In this document: positions 11,323-22,004 of the stretch, one piece after another
How the letters are laid out: each line of letters opens with the position of its first letter
Numbering within the stretch: the first letter of the stretch is position 1
Assembly (NCBI GenBank): GCA_034401795.1
Contig: CM067374.1
Location: 94,946,011-95,010,010 of the forward strand
Direction of reading: 5' to 3'
Length of the DNA stretch: 64,000 bases
Source: Chaetoderma sp. LZ-2023a
Taxonomy: Eukaryota > Mollusca > Caudofoveata > Chaetodermatida > Chaetodermatidae
Translations under genes and position numbers: made by a program
Notes under the pieces: model-generated
Databases searched by the model: none
What the model was told of the DNA's origin: nothing
What the model saw: the letters and a program-made list of their open reading frames with translations, nothing else

Positions 11323-13657
11323 AATTTAGAGAGAGACACCGCCAAGCTATGGAGACTGACTAAAGCACTGAATGATGAGGGTGTCGGGGGAGAGAAGATT
11401 ACGCTTGAAGAAGATGGACAAACACTGACAGGAAAGATGGCTGCAGATGCCTTTGCGAAGGCATATGCAAAAAAGCAACATTTTCTATACAGTGGATGCG
11501 TAAAAAAGAGGTTAGAAAAGAGCAAAAGGAAAGAACAGACACCAACACTCACGATGCAATGAAAGTTGACATTAGTTTAGCAGAACTGAAGAAGGCTATC
11601 CGCCAATTGAAGAAGAAGAAATCTCCCGGGCCGGATGGCATTACGAATGAGATGATCGAACACCTTGGTAATGCATCTCTCCGCAAGTTGCTAGACATCT
11701 TTAATCTCAGTTGGACCAATGGAGCGGTTCCTCAGTGCTGGAAGGAATCCAGAATGACTCCTATTCTGAAAAAAGGGAAGAACAAGACGTGCTGAGATAC
11801 CGTCCTATCAGTCTTACAAGCCGCATATGCAAGACCATGGTGCGCATCATCAACCAGCGGTTGCAGTGGTACCTGGAGTCGGAGAACATTATAGTTTCAG
11901 AGCAGGTCGGCTTCAGAAGATACAGGAGCACAGAAGATCAAACAACACATCCTGCATAGGTCATAGAGGATACTTTTCAAGCCAAGAAGGTGATGCTAGC
12001 TGCCTTTATCGATCTGCAGAAGGCATTTGACAAGGTGTGGAAGGATGGCCTCCTCGTGAATCTCTGGCGCACAGGGATCGGTGGCAACATGTTCTGATGG
12101 ACCAAGTCGTACCTACACAATCGCAGAGCTAGGGTGCTGGTGGATGGACAATCTGGACAGAATTTACTGCTGAGACAAATGGTGCCACAAGGCGGGGTAT
12201 TATCACCAACTCTGTTCATACTCTTCATTAATGCCATTGTAGCAGAGCTGCCCAATGGGATCCAAGCAGCCCCCTATGCAGATGTCCTCGTACTCTGGTG
12301 CACCGAGGAGTACACAACGACTGCCACGTACAGAATGCAGCTCGCCATGGACATACTTACAGCTTGGGCCAATCGCTGGTGTATTACCATCAACAAAGAA
12401 AAATCATCAGCCATGCTATTCTCACTGTCCACCAAAACCAAGGTTGGCAATCTGACACTGGGCGGTACTCCAGTCGAGTACGAGGACCAGCAGACATACC
12501 TGGGAGTCACCTACGACAGAAGATTAGCATGGAAGGAGCCCATACAGAACGCAGAGGCTAAGGCTAGAATCAAGCTAAACATCATGAGGAAGCTGGCAGG
12601 AGCAAAGTTTGGTGCTAATGAAAGGATCTTCAAGACCATCTACCTCGGTTCCGTACGACCACACCTTGAGTATGGCTCCAGCTCATGGATGACAGCAGCT
12701 AAATCTCATCAATAGAACCTCGACAGAGTACAAAACCAGGCACTGCGCATCATCACTGGTGGAATGAGATCAACACCAATAGAAAAAATGAAGCAGACAG
12801 CAGGCATCCCCCCGCCTAGAAAATGAAGGGAATGCAAAGCACTGATCCAAGCTGCAAACTTCAAATCGTTCAGCAACCACCCGATGAAGATCAGGCAAGC
12901 ACAGCAGGGAGACTTAAAAGATCAAGTTTTGTGAAAGAGACAAAAGCACTTCAAAGGAAACACCAAGAAATGTTGCCAGCACAAATAGAAGAACCAAACC
13001 ACACCCTTGATCCTCCACCCTGGTTAAACAAACTAGAGAGCATAGCTATTCGCACCACAGTACCTCATCTCACAACCAAAGATTAACACAGTGATGTGAG
13101 CAAGAAGGTCCTGACCCTAGCCATGCTGGAAGAAATGTACCCTCAGGAGACATGGATAAGGATCTACACAAATGGATCAGTCAACGATGCAACTAGGAGC
13201 GGAGGTGCCGGACTGCACATACAGTACCCAAACGGACAACATGAGTCAGCTGCAATACCGACGGGCAAACACTGCACAAACTACAGAGCTGAAGTCGAAG
13301 CACTGGTTCATGCAGCTAATACCATCAGCAGAACAGCAGACCTTGTTGCACAGATTGCCTTTTTATCTGATGCCCGCTCCGTCCTTGAGGCTATCACCAA
13401 AGGTAAGCTGCCACAACTTGAAGAAGCACTACAAACCATCAAATGCTTTCGGATAGCATTGCAGTGGATCCCCTCACACTGTGGAGTCCAAGGAAATGAG
13501 GAAGCTGACAAGATGGCAAAGGTGGGTGCAGAAGAGAATCAGACAGAAAACATGGTTACCCATACAGAGACTATCATCAAGTCACTCTATAGAACACCTC
13601 AATCAGAACATGCCTACCATCATCTCTCGAGGCAGTGACCATTTTTCGTCTAAAAAT
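11306..13657 (+). pseudogene. 5'-truncated, inactivated non-LTR retrotransposon (RT + RNase H)
   Basis: Begins in the linker before the reverse transcriptase (KLWRLTKALNDEG) with no endonuclease. The RT reads KKSPGPDGITNEMI, YRPISLTSRICKT, AFIDLQKAFDKVW (motif A), PQGGVLSPTLF (motif B) and YADVLVLW at 12275-12298, where the second catalytic Asp of YADD is Val (codon 12284-12286). A linker precedes an RNase H of I-superfamily layout: IYTNGS (first catalytic Asp is Asn, codon 13171-13173), YRAEVEAL, LSDARS, HCGVQGNEEADKMA. The frame changes near 11785, 12915 and 13635. Stops lie at 11957, 12095, 12713, about 12821 and 13084. It is cut off at 13657 by palindrome D just as the post-RNase H block VTIFRL begins. 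I/Nimb-like placement is tentative. Confidence 0.9.
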
Positions 13658-13811
13658 ATAATAAGGAAAAATTAGTTACCTCTCCGGGATGTAGAAATTA
13701 TTTGAGTGTAGCTTTCGTGACCATCTCGGTCACTTATTCAGCACTAACTCACGAAAGCTACACTCAAACAATTTTTAAATCCCGGCGAGGTAACTAATTT
13801 TCCCTTATTAT
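13658..13811. mobile_element. Family D: 154-bp palindromic element
   Basis: Arms of about 63 bp pair almost perfectly (ATAATAAGG at the left end, CCTTATTAT at the right), with a central spacer of about 28 bp. The terminal block is ATAAGGRAAAATTAGTTACC, and the flanking bases are compatible with a TA target. It interrupts the LINE reading frame immediately after the RNase H domain. It is the only copy seen here. Confidence 0.82.
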
Positions 13812-13844
13812 GAATCATCCTGGGATCGGGACCAACTTTCTCGG

Positions 13845-14036
13845 GAATACCTTGAAATAATTTGACTGGGCGCTGTTGCTGCCAGTCAAATTAGTTTCAC
13901 AATATTCAACAGAATGTGTATTGAATGGTAAAGACAAACAATTCGTACAACGTGTCATGACTATGATGCCAGTTTACACGTCTTGTAGTTGCTTGTGACG
14001 TCATATGATGGATGAATAACCTTGGAAAGGTCCATT
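13845..14036 (+). mobile_element. Family A half-element (hairpin plus CRE arm)
   Basis: Starts at the inner part of the hairpin (AATTTGACTGGGCGCTGTTG, folding back at TTGCTGCCAGTC with the loop shortened). It continues through the right arm to AACCTTGGAAAGGTCCATT. The whole left arm is missing. Confidence 0.8.
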
Positions 14037-14471
14037 ATGACTATGCTCTTCTACGAATTGTTCCAGTATTTGACGCACACAAATCAGATTCTTTCTCAAA
14101 CATACACTTGTATAAACAAGACCCACGATACCTATATCCTTCATGATTGTTGAATAACTCTACCCATTGGCAAATTTATTCTAACAAATCTCTTGCATGC
14201 GTCTGTCGTGTGACGCACACATTTCCAGACAAATGCCACGGATATATTGAAGTTGCCAGAAAGGTTTCGTTAAATGTGATTCCGTGGAAGATATGTAGCC
14301 AACACCTCAATTAAGAATGGACCAGGCATATACAAATAATGCCAGTCACGTGACATTTATATATCATTCAATTCGATATAAAGTTGATGTAGCACGGCCA
14401 CGTGACATATGATATATATTAGTCAATCAAGCTCGAATACCAGAATCCAGGATGAATGTGATTCGATGAGC
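14037..14471. other. Unassigned DNA
   Basis: Contains two short near-repeats around GGCACGTGACATATGATAT-like sequence at about 14345 and 14400 (CACGTGACATTTATATATC and CACGTGACATATGATATAT). Nothing else recognised. Confidence 0.45.
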
Positions 14472-14840
14472 AATGGACCTCTCCAGTTTTAGGTATAGCC
14501 CCGCCCATCTCTATCTAAGCTCCACACACACTTCGCCAGTGTTGGGATAGATCGATCTCTGAACTATCTGAATATCAATTTCCAGATAATTATACAGGTA
14601 AGCTTCTTAATATTTTGAAACTAATTTGACTACCCATGGCAGAAGCAGCGTCCAGTCAAATTGGTTTCAAAATATTCAACAGAATATTTATTAAATGGTA
14701 AACACATACAATTCGTACAACGTGTCAGACTATTAAGCGTTAAAGAAGACTATATCGAGTCATTCATGACGTCCTGATTACACGTCACGTAGTTGATCCT
14801 GACGTCATATGATGGATGGATAAACTTGGAAACGTCCATT
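14472..14840 (+). mobile_element. Family A element, full length
   Basis: Left end AATGGACCTCTCCAGTTTTA, right end AACTTGGAAACGTCCATT. The left arm carries GATAGATCGATCTCTG and then TATACAGGTAAGC. The hairpin loop is shortened (ACCCATGGCAGAAGCAGCGT). Confidence 0.85.
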
Positions 14841-16312
14841 CATTACACACACTCTGATTCATTATTGTTTAAAAATTCGATTTACTCTTATGTATTACGG
14901 ATAGCTACTTAAATTTGAAAAAGTCACGTTCTTTCTTTGAGTAAAAACAAATAATAAGTAAAACACATTTACTGAAGTAACTGTAAATCTGCGATTTCTT
15001 GCCATTAAAGAGTATTATAGGACCTCTTCTTATATAACCATTGGGCATTTCTGAGGCTGATCCGATAAAAAGTATAGTTCTAGTTTCAGTTCAAAGATAC
15101 ATAGTTGAATTTCTATAGGCTTACATATGGCATGGATAAGCTAATTTCTCGGAAATTGATAGCCCTGCCCACTAAAAGGTCAACTAGACACTAACGGATG
15201 AAATAAGGTGTCTTCTAACACGTTCTTTTAAGGTGTATGATGAAAGGGAGTCAAGACAAAATGGGAATTGAGAATTTCAACCCGCGAAATACCATGACCC
15301 CCATGGCAGATATTAAAATTCTCATGTTCTAAAATCTGACCAGGTTCAAAGATAATCGGAATAAAACCCTAAGAGAAAACGCAGTTCAAATATTGCTCCC
15401 CTAGGTTTACTATGGGGATATGTGACACGGAAAAGCTGATTTCTCGAAAGCTATTGGATTGAGTCTTTTTAAAATGATATGAAATCAAATTTATAATCAA
15501 CCTCTAAGATCGCTAACGTTCATGTCGATTGGAGCAAAACAAATTTCGACGGCCATTTTGAAAGAAAAATGTTCATTTCTGCAATAAAACGAAAACTGGT
15601 ATTTTTGGCCATTTTGAAGAAAACTAATTTTTACAACTCTTTTAATCCTGGGTTCATTTAGGAAAGCCCCGAAAACTAGTACTTTTGTCCAAAAAATATG
15701 CGACCTGGCGGCCATTTTGAAAAAAATAGGATTAAAAACATCCACAATGGTAACATCCTAACAAAGTATGGTAATGATCTGATCAAAACTCTAGGTGTAT
15801 TCACATCTCAAATATCCATCCTAAAATCCCCATTCATTCACTATGTGGTAGTTTTCCATGTATTGCGCAGTCCATGGTCAAAGGTCAAGGTCGCCTTTTA
15901 GGTGAGCATACATCTTCCGGGTCCCAAGGGTAACATCCTACTCGAGTATGGTAGTGATCCAATCAAAACTCTAGATGTACTAGCACTTCAATTATCAAGG
16001 AAGAAGAAGGATTCTGAGTGATTTTACAATTATTCTGCCATTACATTTCAGATTAATTATAGAATACGTATTCGATTATTCAGCCGATTGGTCGGTCGGT
16101 TGGCCGATCGGTCGGTCGGTCAGCCAGTCACTCAGTCAGTAAAGCTTATTCCGGCCTGCCGCTTCAAGCGTTTTTCATATACAGTAATCAGAACTTGGTG
16201 TAAGCATGCATTGTAGGCTTAAGGTATGAAACGTAACAAAATTAGGTCAGTGTGAACTACTTTTTACATTTCACCCGCACCTACCGAGATTCTATCGACC
16301 TTGTTTCAACAC
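14841..16312. other. Unassigned DNA with internal duplications
   Basis: A roughly 70-bp block (GGTAACATCCTA, AGTATGGTA, TGATC, ATCAAAACTCTAG) at 15748-15830 recurs at 15928-15998. GGCCATTTTGAA recurs near 15550, 15608 and 15708. These look like decayed tandem or transposon sequence. No coding motif found. Confidence 0.55.
16086..16140. repeat. Degenerate (GGTC)n / (CAGT)n tract
   Basis: Consecutive GGTCGGTCGGTTGGCCGATC then GGTCGGTCGGTCAGCC, grading into CAGTCACTCAGTCAGT. Confidence 0.8.
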
Positions 16313-16716
16313 AATGGACCTTTCATTTTTAGCTATGCCCCGCCCATCTCTAGCTAAGCTCCATCAACACCTCACTCGTTTTGGGATCGATCGATCTGTG
16401 AACTCCCTGACTATCAATTTCCAGAAAACTATTCAGGTAAGCTATTGCATATTTTAAAACTAATTTGACTGGGTGCTGTTGCTGTCTATGGCAGTAATAG
16501 CGTCCAGTCAAATTAATTTCAAAATTTTCAACAGCATGTTTATTAAATAATAGAGACATACAATTCGTACAACGTGTCGGACTATTAAGAGTTAAAGACG
16601 GGACAAATAGAATCATTTATGACGTATAATGATCATGGCGTCACCATACACGCCGCTTAGATCATTATGACGTCATATGACGTCAGCTGATAGATGAATA
16701 CTCTGAAAAGTTGAGT
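16313..16716 (+). mobile_element. Family A element
   Basis: Left end AATGGACCTTTCATTTTTAG. The right end diverged to ACTCTGAAAAGTTGAGTT. The hairpin is complete (GCTGTTGCTGTCTATGGCAG). CRE sites TGACGTCA at about 16668 and 16678 are adjacent. Confidence 0.83.
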
Positions 16717-16884
16717 TACTCCTATAGGTTTGCTACAATTAACGTAAATGTTGGTAAATGTCACAAGAACCATCTAAAGGTGTGCATGTGTATTTTTGTG
16801 TTACCTCCACTGAAAACTGAAAATTCACTCAAAATTTACTTGTTCGGTACAGATCTAGAAATGTATGTTACCACCACCACGATC

Positions 16885-16922
<38 letters not shown>

Positions 16923-16924
16923 CG

Positions 16925-16964
<40 letters not shown>

Positions 16965-16972
16965 TATTATCA
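16885..16972. repeat. Self-complementary microsatellite (ATG)n-(CAT)n
   Basis: About 12 ATG triplets (to 16920) pass through ATCGT directly into about 14 CAT triplets. The tract is therefore a near-perfect inverted repeat able to fold on itself. Flanked upstream by ACCACCACCACGATC. Confidence 0.95.
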
Positions 16973-17483
16973 TCAAGACAGTAATACTAATGTCATAAAA
17001 TCAAGTTCATTTAATGCGCTTTAGAGCTCATAACGGAGATGAATTGCAACTGCTTTTGACTTGCTAGCTCAATGTAAATACGTCTGATTAATGATATAAG
17101 TATTGGCTTAGAGAGCTATCCGTTGCATCCGGAGGCGCCATTACATATGTATTGCCATTATCCGCTATGCGATAGCCAGTGTATCATATGTGTTTCTGTC
17201 TCTTAGTTTTTATGGTGTTTGGATGTTTGACCATTGTGAGTAGGAAAAGACATGATCCTGTCAGATATGGAGCCGGGTACAGAATATACGGCGCACATGT
17301 AGAATTCATGTTTTATCAACCGCCATGTTTCATTCCACTGACTAAGGAAATAAGGAATACACCATACTTCATTACAGTCACTTCGGTTTGAACAGACGTA
17401 TAACTTCTCACTGTGAGAATAATGTTTTATGTTTTAGGTTGTTGTTGCTTTTGTAGCTGTTGTATGTGCGTTGCTATAGGCAA
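16973..17483. other. Unassigned DNA
   Basis: Includes a 70-residue open frame (17179-17391) with no recognisable feature. No repeat family seen. Confidence 0.4.
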
Positions 17484-17870
17484 TATAATCCACGTTTAGT
17501 TATGACCTACCCATCTCTAGCCATCCCTCGCCATGCTTTGCGCGTGTTGGGATAGATTTATATACTTAGAATTCCCAATCCTAATTTCATGATTACTATA
17601 CATCTAACATGTTGACCATTTTGAACCTAATTTGGCTGGAAGTTGTTGCTTTCTATAGCAGCAACATCAGCCAGTCAAATTACATTCAACATATTCAACA
17701 TAGGTTTTTAAAATTAAATAGTAAACAATACAACTCGTACAGTTTGCTAACGGAATATTACAGGTTCATGACAGAGTACTTCTGTCACTTATGATTGTGA
17801 CATCAATCTATATCTGACATATCTGTTTATGACGTCATTGCTTGAGTGAAAGATTTGATTCGTCTCTATT
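17484..17870 (+). mobile_element. Family B element, diverged
   Basis: Left arm GCCATGCTTTGCGCGTGTTG, TTTATATACTT, then CTATACATCTAACATGTTGA. Hairpin arms TTTGAACCTAATTTGGCTGG and CCAGTCAAATTACATTCAAC. The right end GAGTGAAAGATTTGATTCG is weak. Confidence 0.78.
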
Positions 17871-18594
17871 GTAGCTCTTACTGGGAGATGGTAATGAGTA
17901 GTTAGTGTAATCATTCAGTTCTACGAGACCGCGCTTGACTATCGCCTCAATGGTTTAACACCTCGTGAAAGTGACGCGACCATCTTTGCACGATATTTGT
18001 GATGATGATAATGGGTGGAAAACCTACGAATAGTGACATGACAACCGACGACAGTAATCACCTACTTACGAATTACGCTTAGATGAAATTGGCGTCATTG
18101 GCCTCTGAATAAATTATACTAAAGTCCGTAGCGATTGTAATTAAGAAGATGGATTGTGAACAGTCTTCATCATAACTCAATGATGTCATGTCAAATGATT
18201 AAGAATAACATCACTTTGCCACAGATATGCCTCGTCAGATAGGAGCTCATCTTCTACTAATAGTATGTTAACAGTAAGGTTGTTGGTTATTTTCAGAGAC
18301 AATGACATTGTAAAGAACATCTTCGCAAAAGAAAAATGAAGGGCAAAATTATGAGCCGACATTCGAGTTACTTATGTGTACATGAACTCAAAGCAATTAG
18401 TTACATGGGTGTAAACGATAATGAGCTTATGTGCGCAATCATAGGTGGCAAAATGGATCTCTGCTAGGAGATAGCGTAAGGTGCAGTAGATCTCTACATC
18501 TGCTTAGAAATTTCAAAACCACGATTATTTTATTATATGCTATTTAAATAACTTCTTGCGAATATGTACTTGGATACCTGGGAAGTACACTTAG
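17871..18594. other. Unassigned DNA
   Basis: No recognisable gene, repeat or regulatory structure. Confidence 0.4.
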
Positions 18595-18735
18595 AGCGAA
18601 ATTAGTTTCAAATTATTCGACAGCTTAATTACCTGCAGCGTTACCTTGAAACTGAAATCACGGGAATGCCGGGTTCAAAGTGTTAGAGACGATTCACACG
18701 TGCACACAAAGTGGGTGGAGCTTTGCTAGAAAATG
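18595..18735 (-). mobile_element. Family B half-element
   Basis: Return arm AATTAGTTTCAAATTATTCG, then TTACCTGCAGCGTTACCTTG, then AAGTGGGTGGAGC and GCTAGAAAATG. Its left end abuts the left end of the next copy. Confidence 0.72.
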
Positions 18736-19075
18736 ATGAATCCACTTTCCCGCCCATCTCTAGCTAAACTCCACCCACACTTTTCCCGAATCTAGCGAAC
18801 CCTGAACTCGATGAATCTCAATTTCCAGAAAACTATGCGGGTAAGCTGTTAAATATTCGGAAACTAATTTGACTGGGCGTTGCTGCTGTCTATGGTGGCA
18901 ACAGTGCCCAGTCAAATTGGTTTCAAAACCTTCACAAGAATTTCTATTAAGTAGTAAGAACACACGATTCGTACACGTGGAGGAATATTAAGAGTTCCTG
19001 ATGGACTTATTTTAATTTTAACGTCAGCCTTCCTGTGACGTATGTGACTATGCCAGCAGATACTTGACTGCCAAA
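18733..19075 (+). mobile_element. Family A/B element, head-to-head with its neighbour
   Basis: Begins GATGAATCCACTTTCCCGCC. It has TTTCCAGAAAACTATGCGGG with GGTAAGC, then a complete hairpin (GGCGTTGCTGCTGTCTATGG). The right arm has decayed from about 18990; only CTTCCTGTGACGTATG is left of the CRE array. Confidence 0.78.
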
Positions 19076-20231
19076 TTGGATTTCTCTATTGCGGTACATA
19101 TCTAGAAACTAACACTCAATTGACAAAATTAATGCTACGATGGCACGCTTCTCTCACTCCTTTCCCATGGAACTTGCTTGAAAATCATCCAACTCCGAGT
19201 CAGTCTCATCACAGTAACACGAGGTACATGATGTTATTCCGAGCTTGGTGAACAGATATGCGTGTCTTCGTGCTGTGAGCACCGTAGCATCCTCTGAATA
19301 CTGAGCAGCTATATATCAAGGCCGTTGCATTTTGAGAACAACTAGCCACCGTCAGTCAAGCAATGGAATCCAGGCATCTGATGTTTGCGTTCTCATTCCG
19401 ACAAATTAATTCGCGTTTCTGTCGCTAGCGGGTCCTTCCCAGATGAATGAAATGTATCCGGATGCATGCCAGCAGTTTAGATATCATTTTGCAACATTTC
19501 TATCATGGCGGGAAAGCATACGAATACGCGCCTATGCGTCTGCGCACGTAGTTACACGCCACCTGTCTATGCGCCATATTATCACAATAGACTAATAGCA
19601 GTTCCATTTGAAGATAGTATTCGGCAGCAGTATCGTTACACAGACTTACCATATCGTAATAATTTACGATATGAAAGATCCCCATCTACCTGGAGTACAA
19701 ATAGAACTTAAACTGCTGGACATTCAAACAGCTTGTGTGGAAGTTGTGTCTAACTGTTCATCTGCTACATCTGTTACCACTTCACAAAGCAGATATATTT
19801 ATATAGAACCTTGAACTGACTGGTGGATAACTGCGTACCACAAACACACGCCCCTTATAGTTTCAGTACTGGGCAAATCCGAGTCAATTCTCAATGACGT
19901 AGCTACGAGGTGGGGTGGGGCGGTGTGCAGGGGCAAACTGCCTCCCCTAAATGTATTTTGGGGAAACAGTTTGGAGAAATACGTATTTGTTCAGATTATT
20001 TAGCCCAAATTCAATCACCCTGAGTGCAGAAAATGGCACCTCAGGACATAAGATTTACCAAATATTTTCTAAAAAATCTCATTTCTCTAAATGGCCTAAC
20101 ACTGGCTCAATAACTTGTATTTTCAGGGATATCTAACAGAATGCGTCACATTAGCACGGAATTATCCAGAATGAAGTAAACATCTATATCCCAGCTCAGA
20201 AATAAGTTTAAATGTTTCCAATAAAAATAGA
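19076..20231. other. Unassigned DNA
   Basis: No family recognised. A G-rich stretch lies at about 19910-19930 (GAGGTGGGGTGGGGCGGTG). A short inverted repeat TTACCATATCGTAA / TTACGATATGAA lies near 19648. Confidence 0.4.
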
Positions 20232-20450
20232 GAAAAAGGCAGCAACAGCGCCAAGTCAAATTAGTTTCAAAATATCCAACATCATGTTTATTAAATAGCA
20301 AAGAATCGGTGTCGGACTATTTGAGATTTGATGACGGTCTATATGGAACCCTTTTGTGACGTAATGGTTGTGGCGTCATCATACACGCGCTGAGATGATT
20401 ATGACGTCATACGAGGTCAGATGACGGATGGGTACTCTGGAAAGGCCCAA
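20232..20450 (+). mobile_element. Family A half-element (CRE arm side)
   Basis: Starts at the middle of the hairpin (GGCAGCAACAGCGCCAAGTC at about 20240) and runs to the right end ACTCTGGAAAGGCCCAAC. The left half is absent. Confidence 0.8.
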
Positions 20451-20909
20451 CTATTCAACAGTATGTTTTATTTTGCTGTGGAAAAAAAGTTATTTCTAAA
20501 TTATCTTATATTTCATTCAGTCTTATTACCATTTTCCATTTGTTCGCGTGACGTGAATATGCAGCGCATTTATCTCTTCGCGTCACTGCCACATCCTAGC
20601 CAATCTCTATGATAAACATTGCGCTATATACATATTTTCTGGGGAAAGATATTCAATTTTGTAGGATGTAGGGCCTATCGTGGCCTATGGCTTGTCTAGT
20701 CGCTTAATCATAGCGGGAAATTAGTGTTTAATAGCAACCGCTGCTACATATGTACCAGTAATAGCTTTACGCTTGCAATACTGCCTTCTACGTCATTATG
20801 CTAACCTACTCAACACCTCAGCTAACAGCCCTCAAAAAGATTGTTTCATTTTCTAAGAAAATCTTGGCAGAAATCTGAACCTTAGCAGCCTGTTCTCTAT
20901 TCCTTAATT

Positions 20910-21065
20910 ACTAGTTTAACCATTTGGACACTGAATTCCCAGAATCGCAATTTCAATGTAATTATACAGGCCGGTTATTGGGTATTTTGAAGCTGATTCG
21001 ATAGTTGTTGCTGACAAAATAGGTTTAAAATATTCGACACAATAGTTCTTCTATTGTAAATGATT
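20910..21065 (+). mobile_element. Family B element fragment
   Basis: ACTGAATTCCCAGAATCGCA, then TTATACAGG and both decayed hairpin arms (TTGAAGCTGATTCGATAG, TAGGTTTAAAATATTCGACA). Both ends are lost. Confidence 0.65.
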
Positions 21066-21104
21066 TTCCGTATTTGGGGTTCAAAACTCTAAAAACAAAC
21101 AAAC

Positions 21105-21465
21105 TGCCTATGGCAGCATCAGCGTCCAGTCCAATTGGTTCAAATTATTCAACAGCATGTTTGTTAAATATTAAAGTCGTACTATTCATACAACAGCGCC
21201 TAGTCCGTAATCAATTAAGCGTTCTTTCATAACCTAAATAATTATGACGTCATCCTACACGTAAGGCAGTTGATTATGACGTCATATGATTGATGGATAA
21301 ACTGGACATCAATGTATATGACGTCATAATCAACTGCCTGACGTGTAGGATGACGTCATAATTATTTAGGTTATGAAAGAACGCTTAATTGATGACGGAC
21401 TAGGCTCTGTTGTATGAATAGTATGACTTTAATATTTAACAAACATGCTGTTCACATTCTATGAA
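21105..21465. mobile_element. Two family A right halves in inverted orientation
   Basis: A right half in + orientation (from GGCAGCATCAGCGTCCAGTC to GATGGATAAACTGGA) is followed directly by the mirror image. Arms 21151-21287 and 21316-21452 are each 137 bp and differ at only four positions by my reading; the spacer is 28 bp. CRE octamers flank the spacer on both sides. Confidence 0.9.
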
Positions 21466-21540
21466 TAATAGAGCGGCCCATATCTAACTATCTCCCGCCC
21501 ATTTCTAGATACGCAACCCACCCCACCCCACCCCCACTTA
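21466..21540 (+). mobile_element. Left-arm fragment of a family A/B element
   Basis: Shows CTATCTCCCGCCCATTTCTA followed by an expanded CACCCCACCCCACCCCC run. Confidence 0.6.
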
Positions 21541-22004
21541 TTAAGCGCGCTGAAATTGTGGGTCATTACATTATCCTAGTAACATTGGCGTAAATGAGCG
21601 CAATCAAGTAAAGATATATGTGCACATTTTCAACCATTGCAACCATTATCAAATATTTTGTGTTGGCTTGTGCGTTATCAGCTGCCATAATCAGATATTT
21701 ACTGATGGTTTGTGCGTTAGCCGATCCCACTTTAAACTCGAAATCCAATCCTGATTTTGCTTTCACCCATCCATTTTAACGTGGACGGGTATGCAGAAGG
21801 GGGTATATTAAATGAAGGCATACACGTCCAGTCATATCCGTTGATTACATTCAGTATTGGAGAGTCCTAGCATATATGCTGCTATATGCTGTGACCAAGA
21901 AGTTTGTTCCATGTGTTTAATTTGGTAACTTTGGGTATTAATTTGCACAGCATTGGCAACGTACTATGCTACTTATATTTTACCACGAACTTAATTACTT
22001 AGAC
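21541..22004. other. Unassigned DNA
   Basis: Contains a short internal duplication (AAATATTT.GTGTTGGCTTGTG-like at about 21652 and AGATATTTACTGATGGTTTG at about 21692). Nothing else recognised. Confidence 0.4.
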
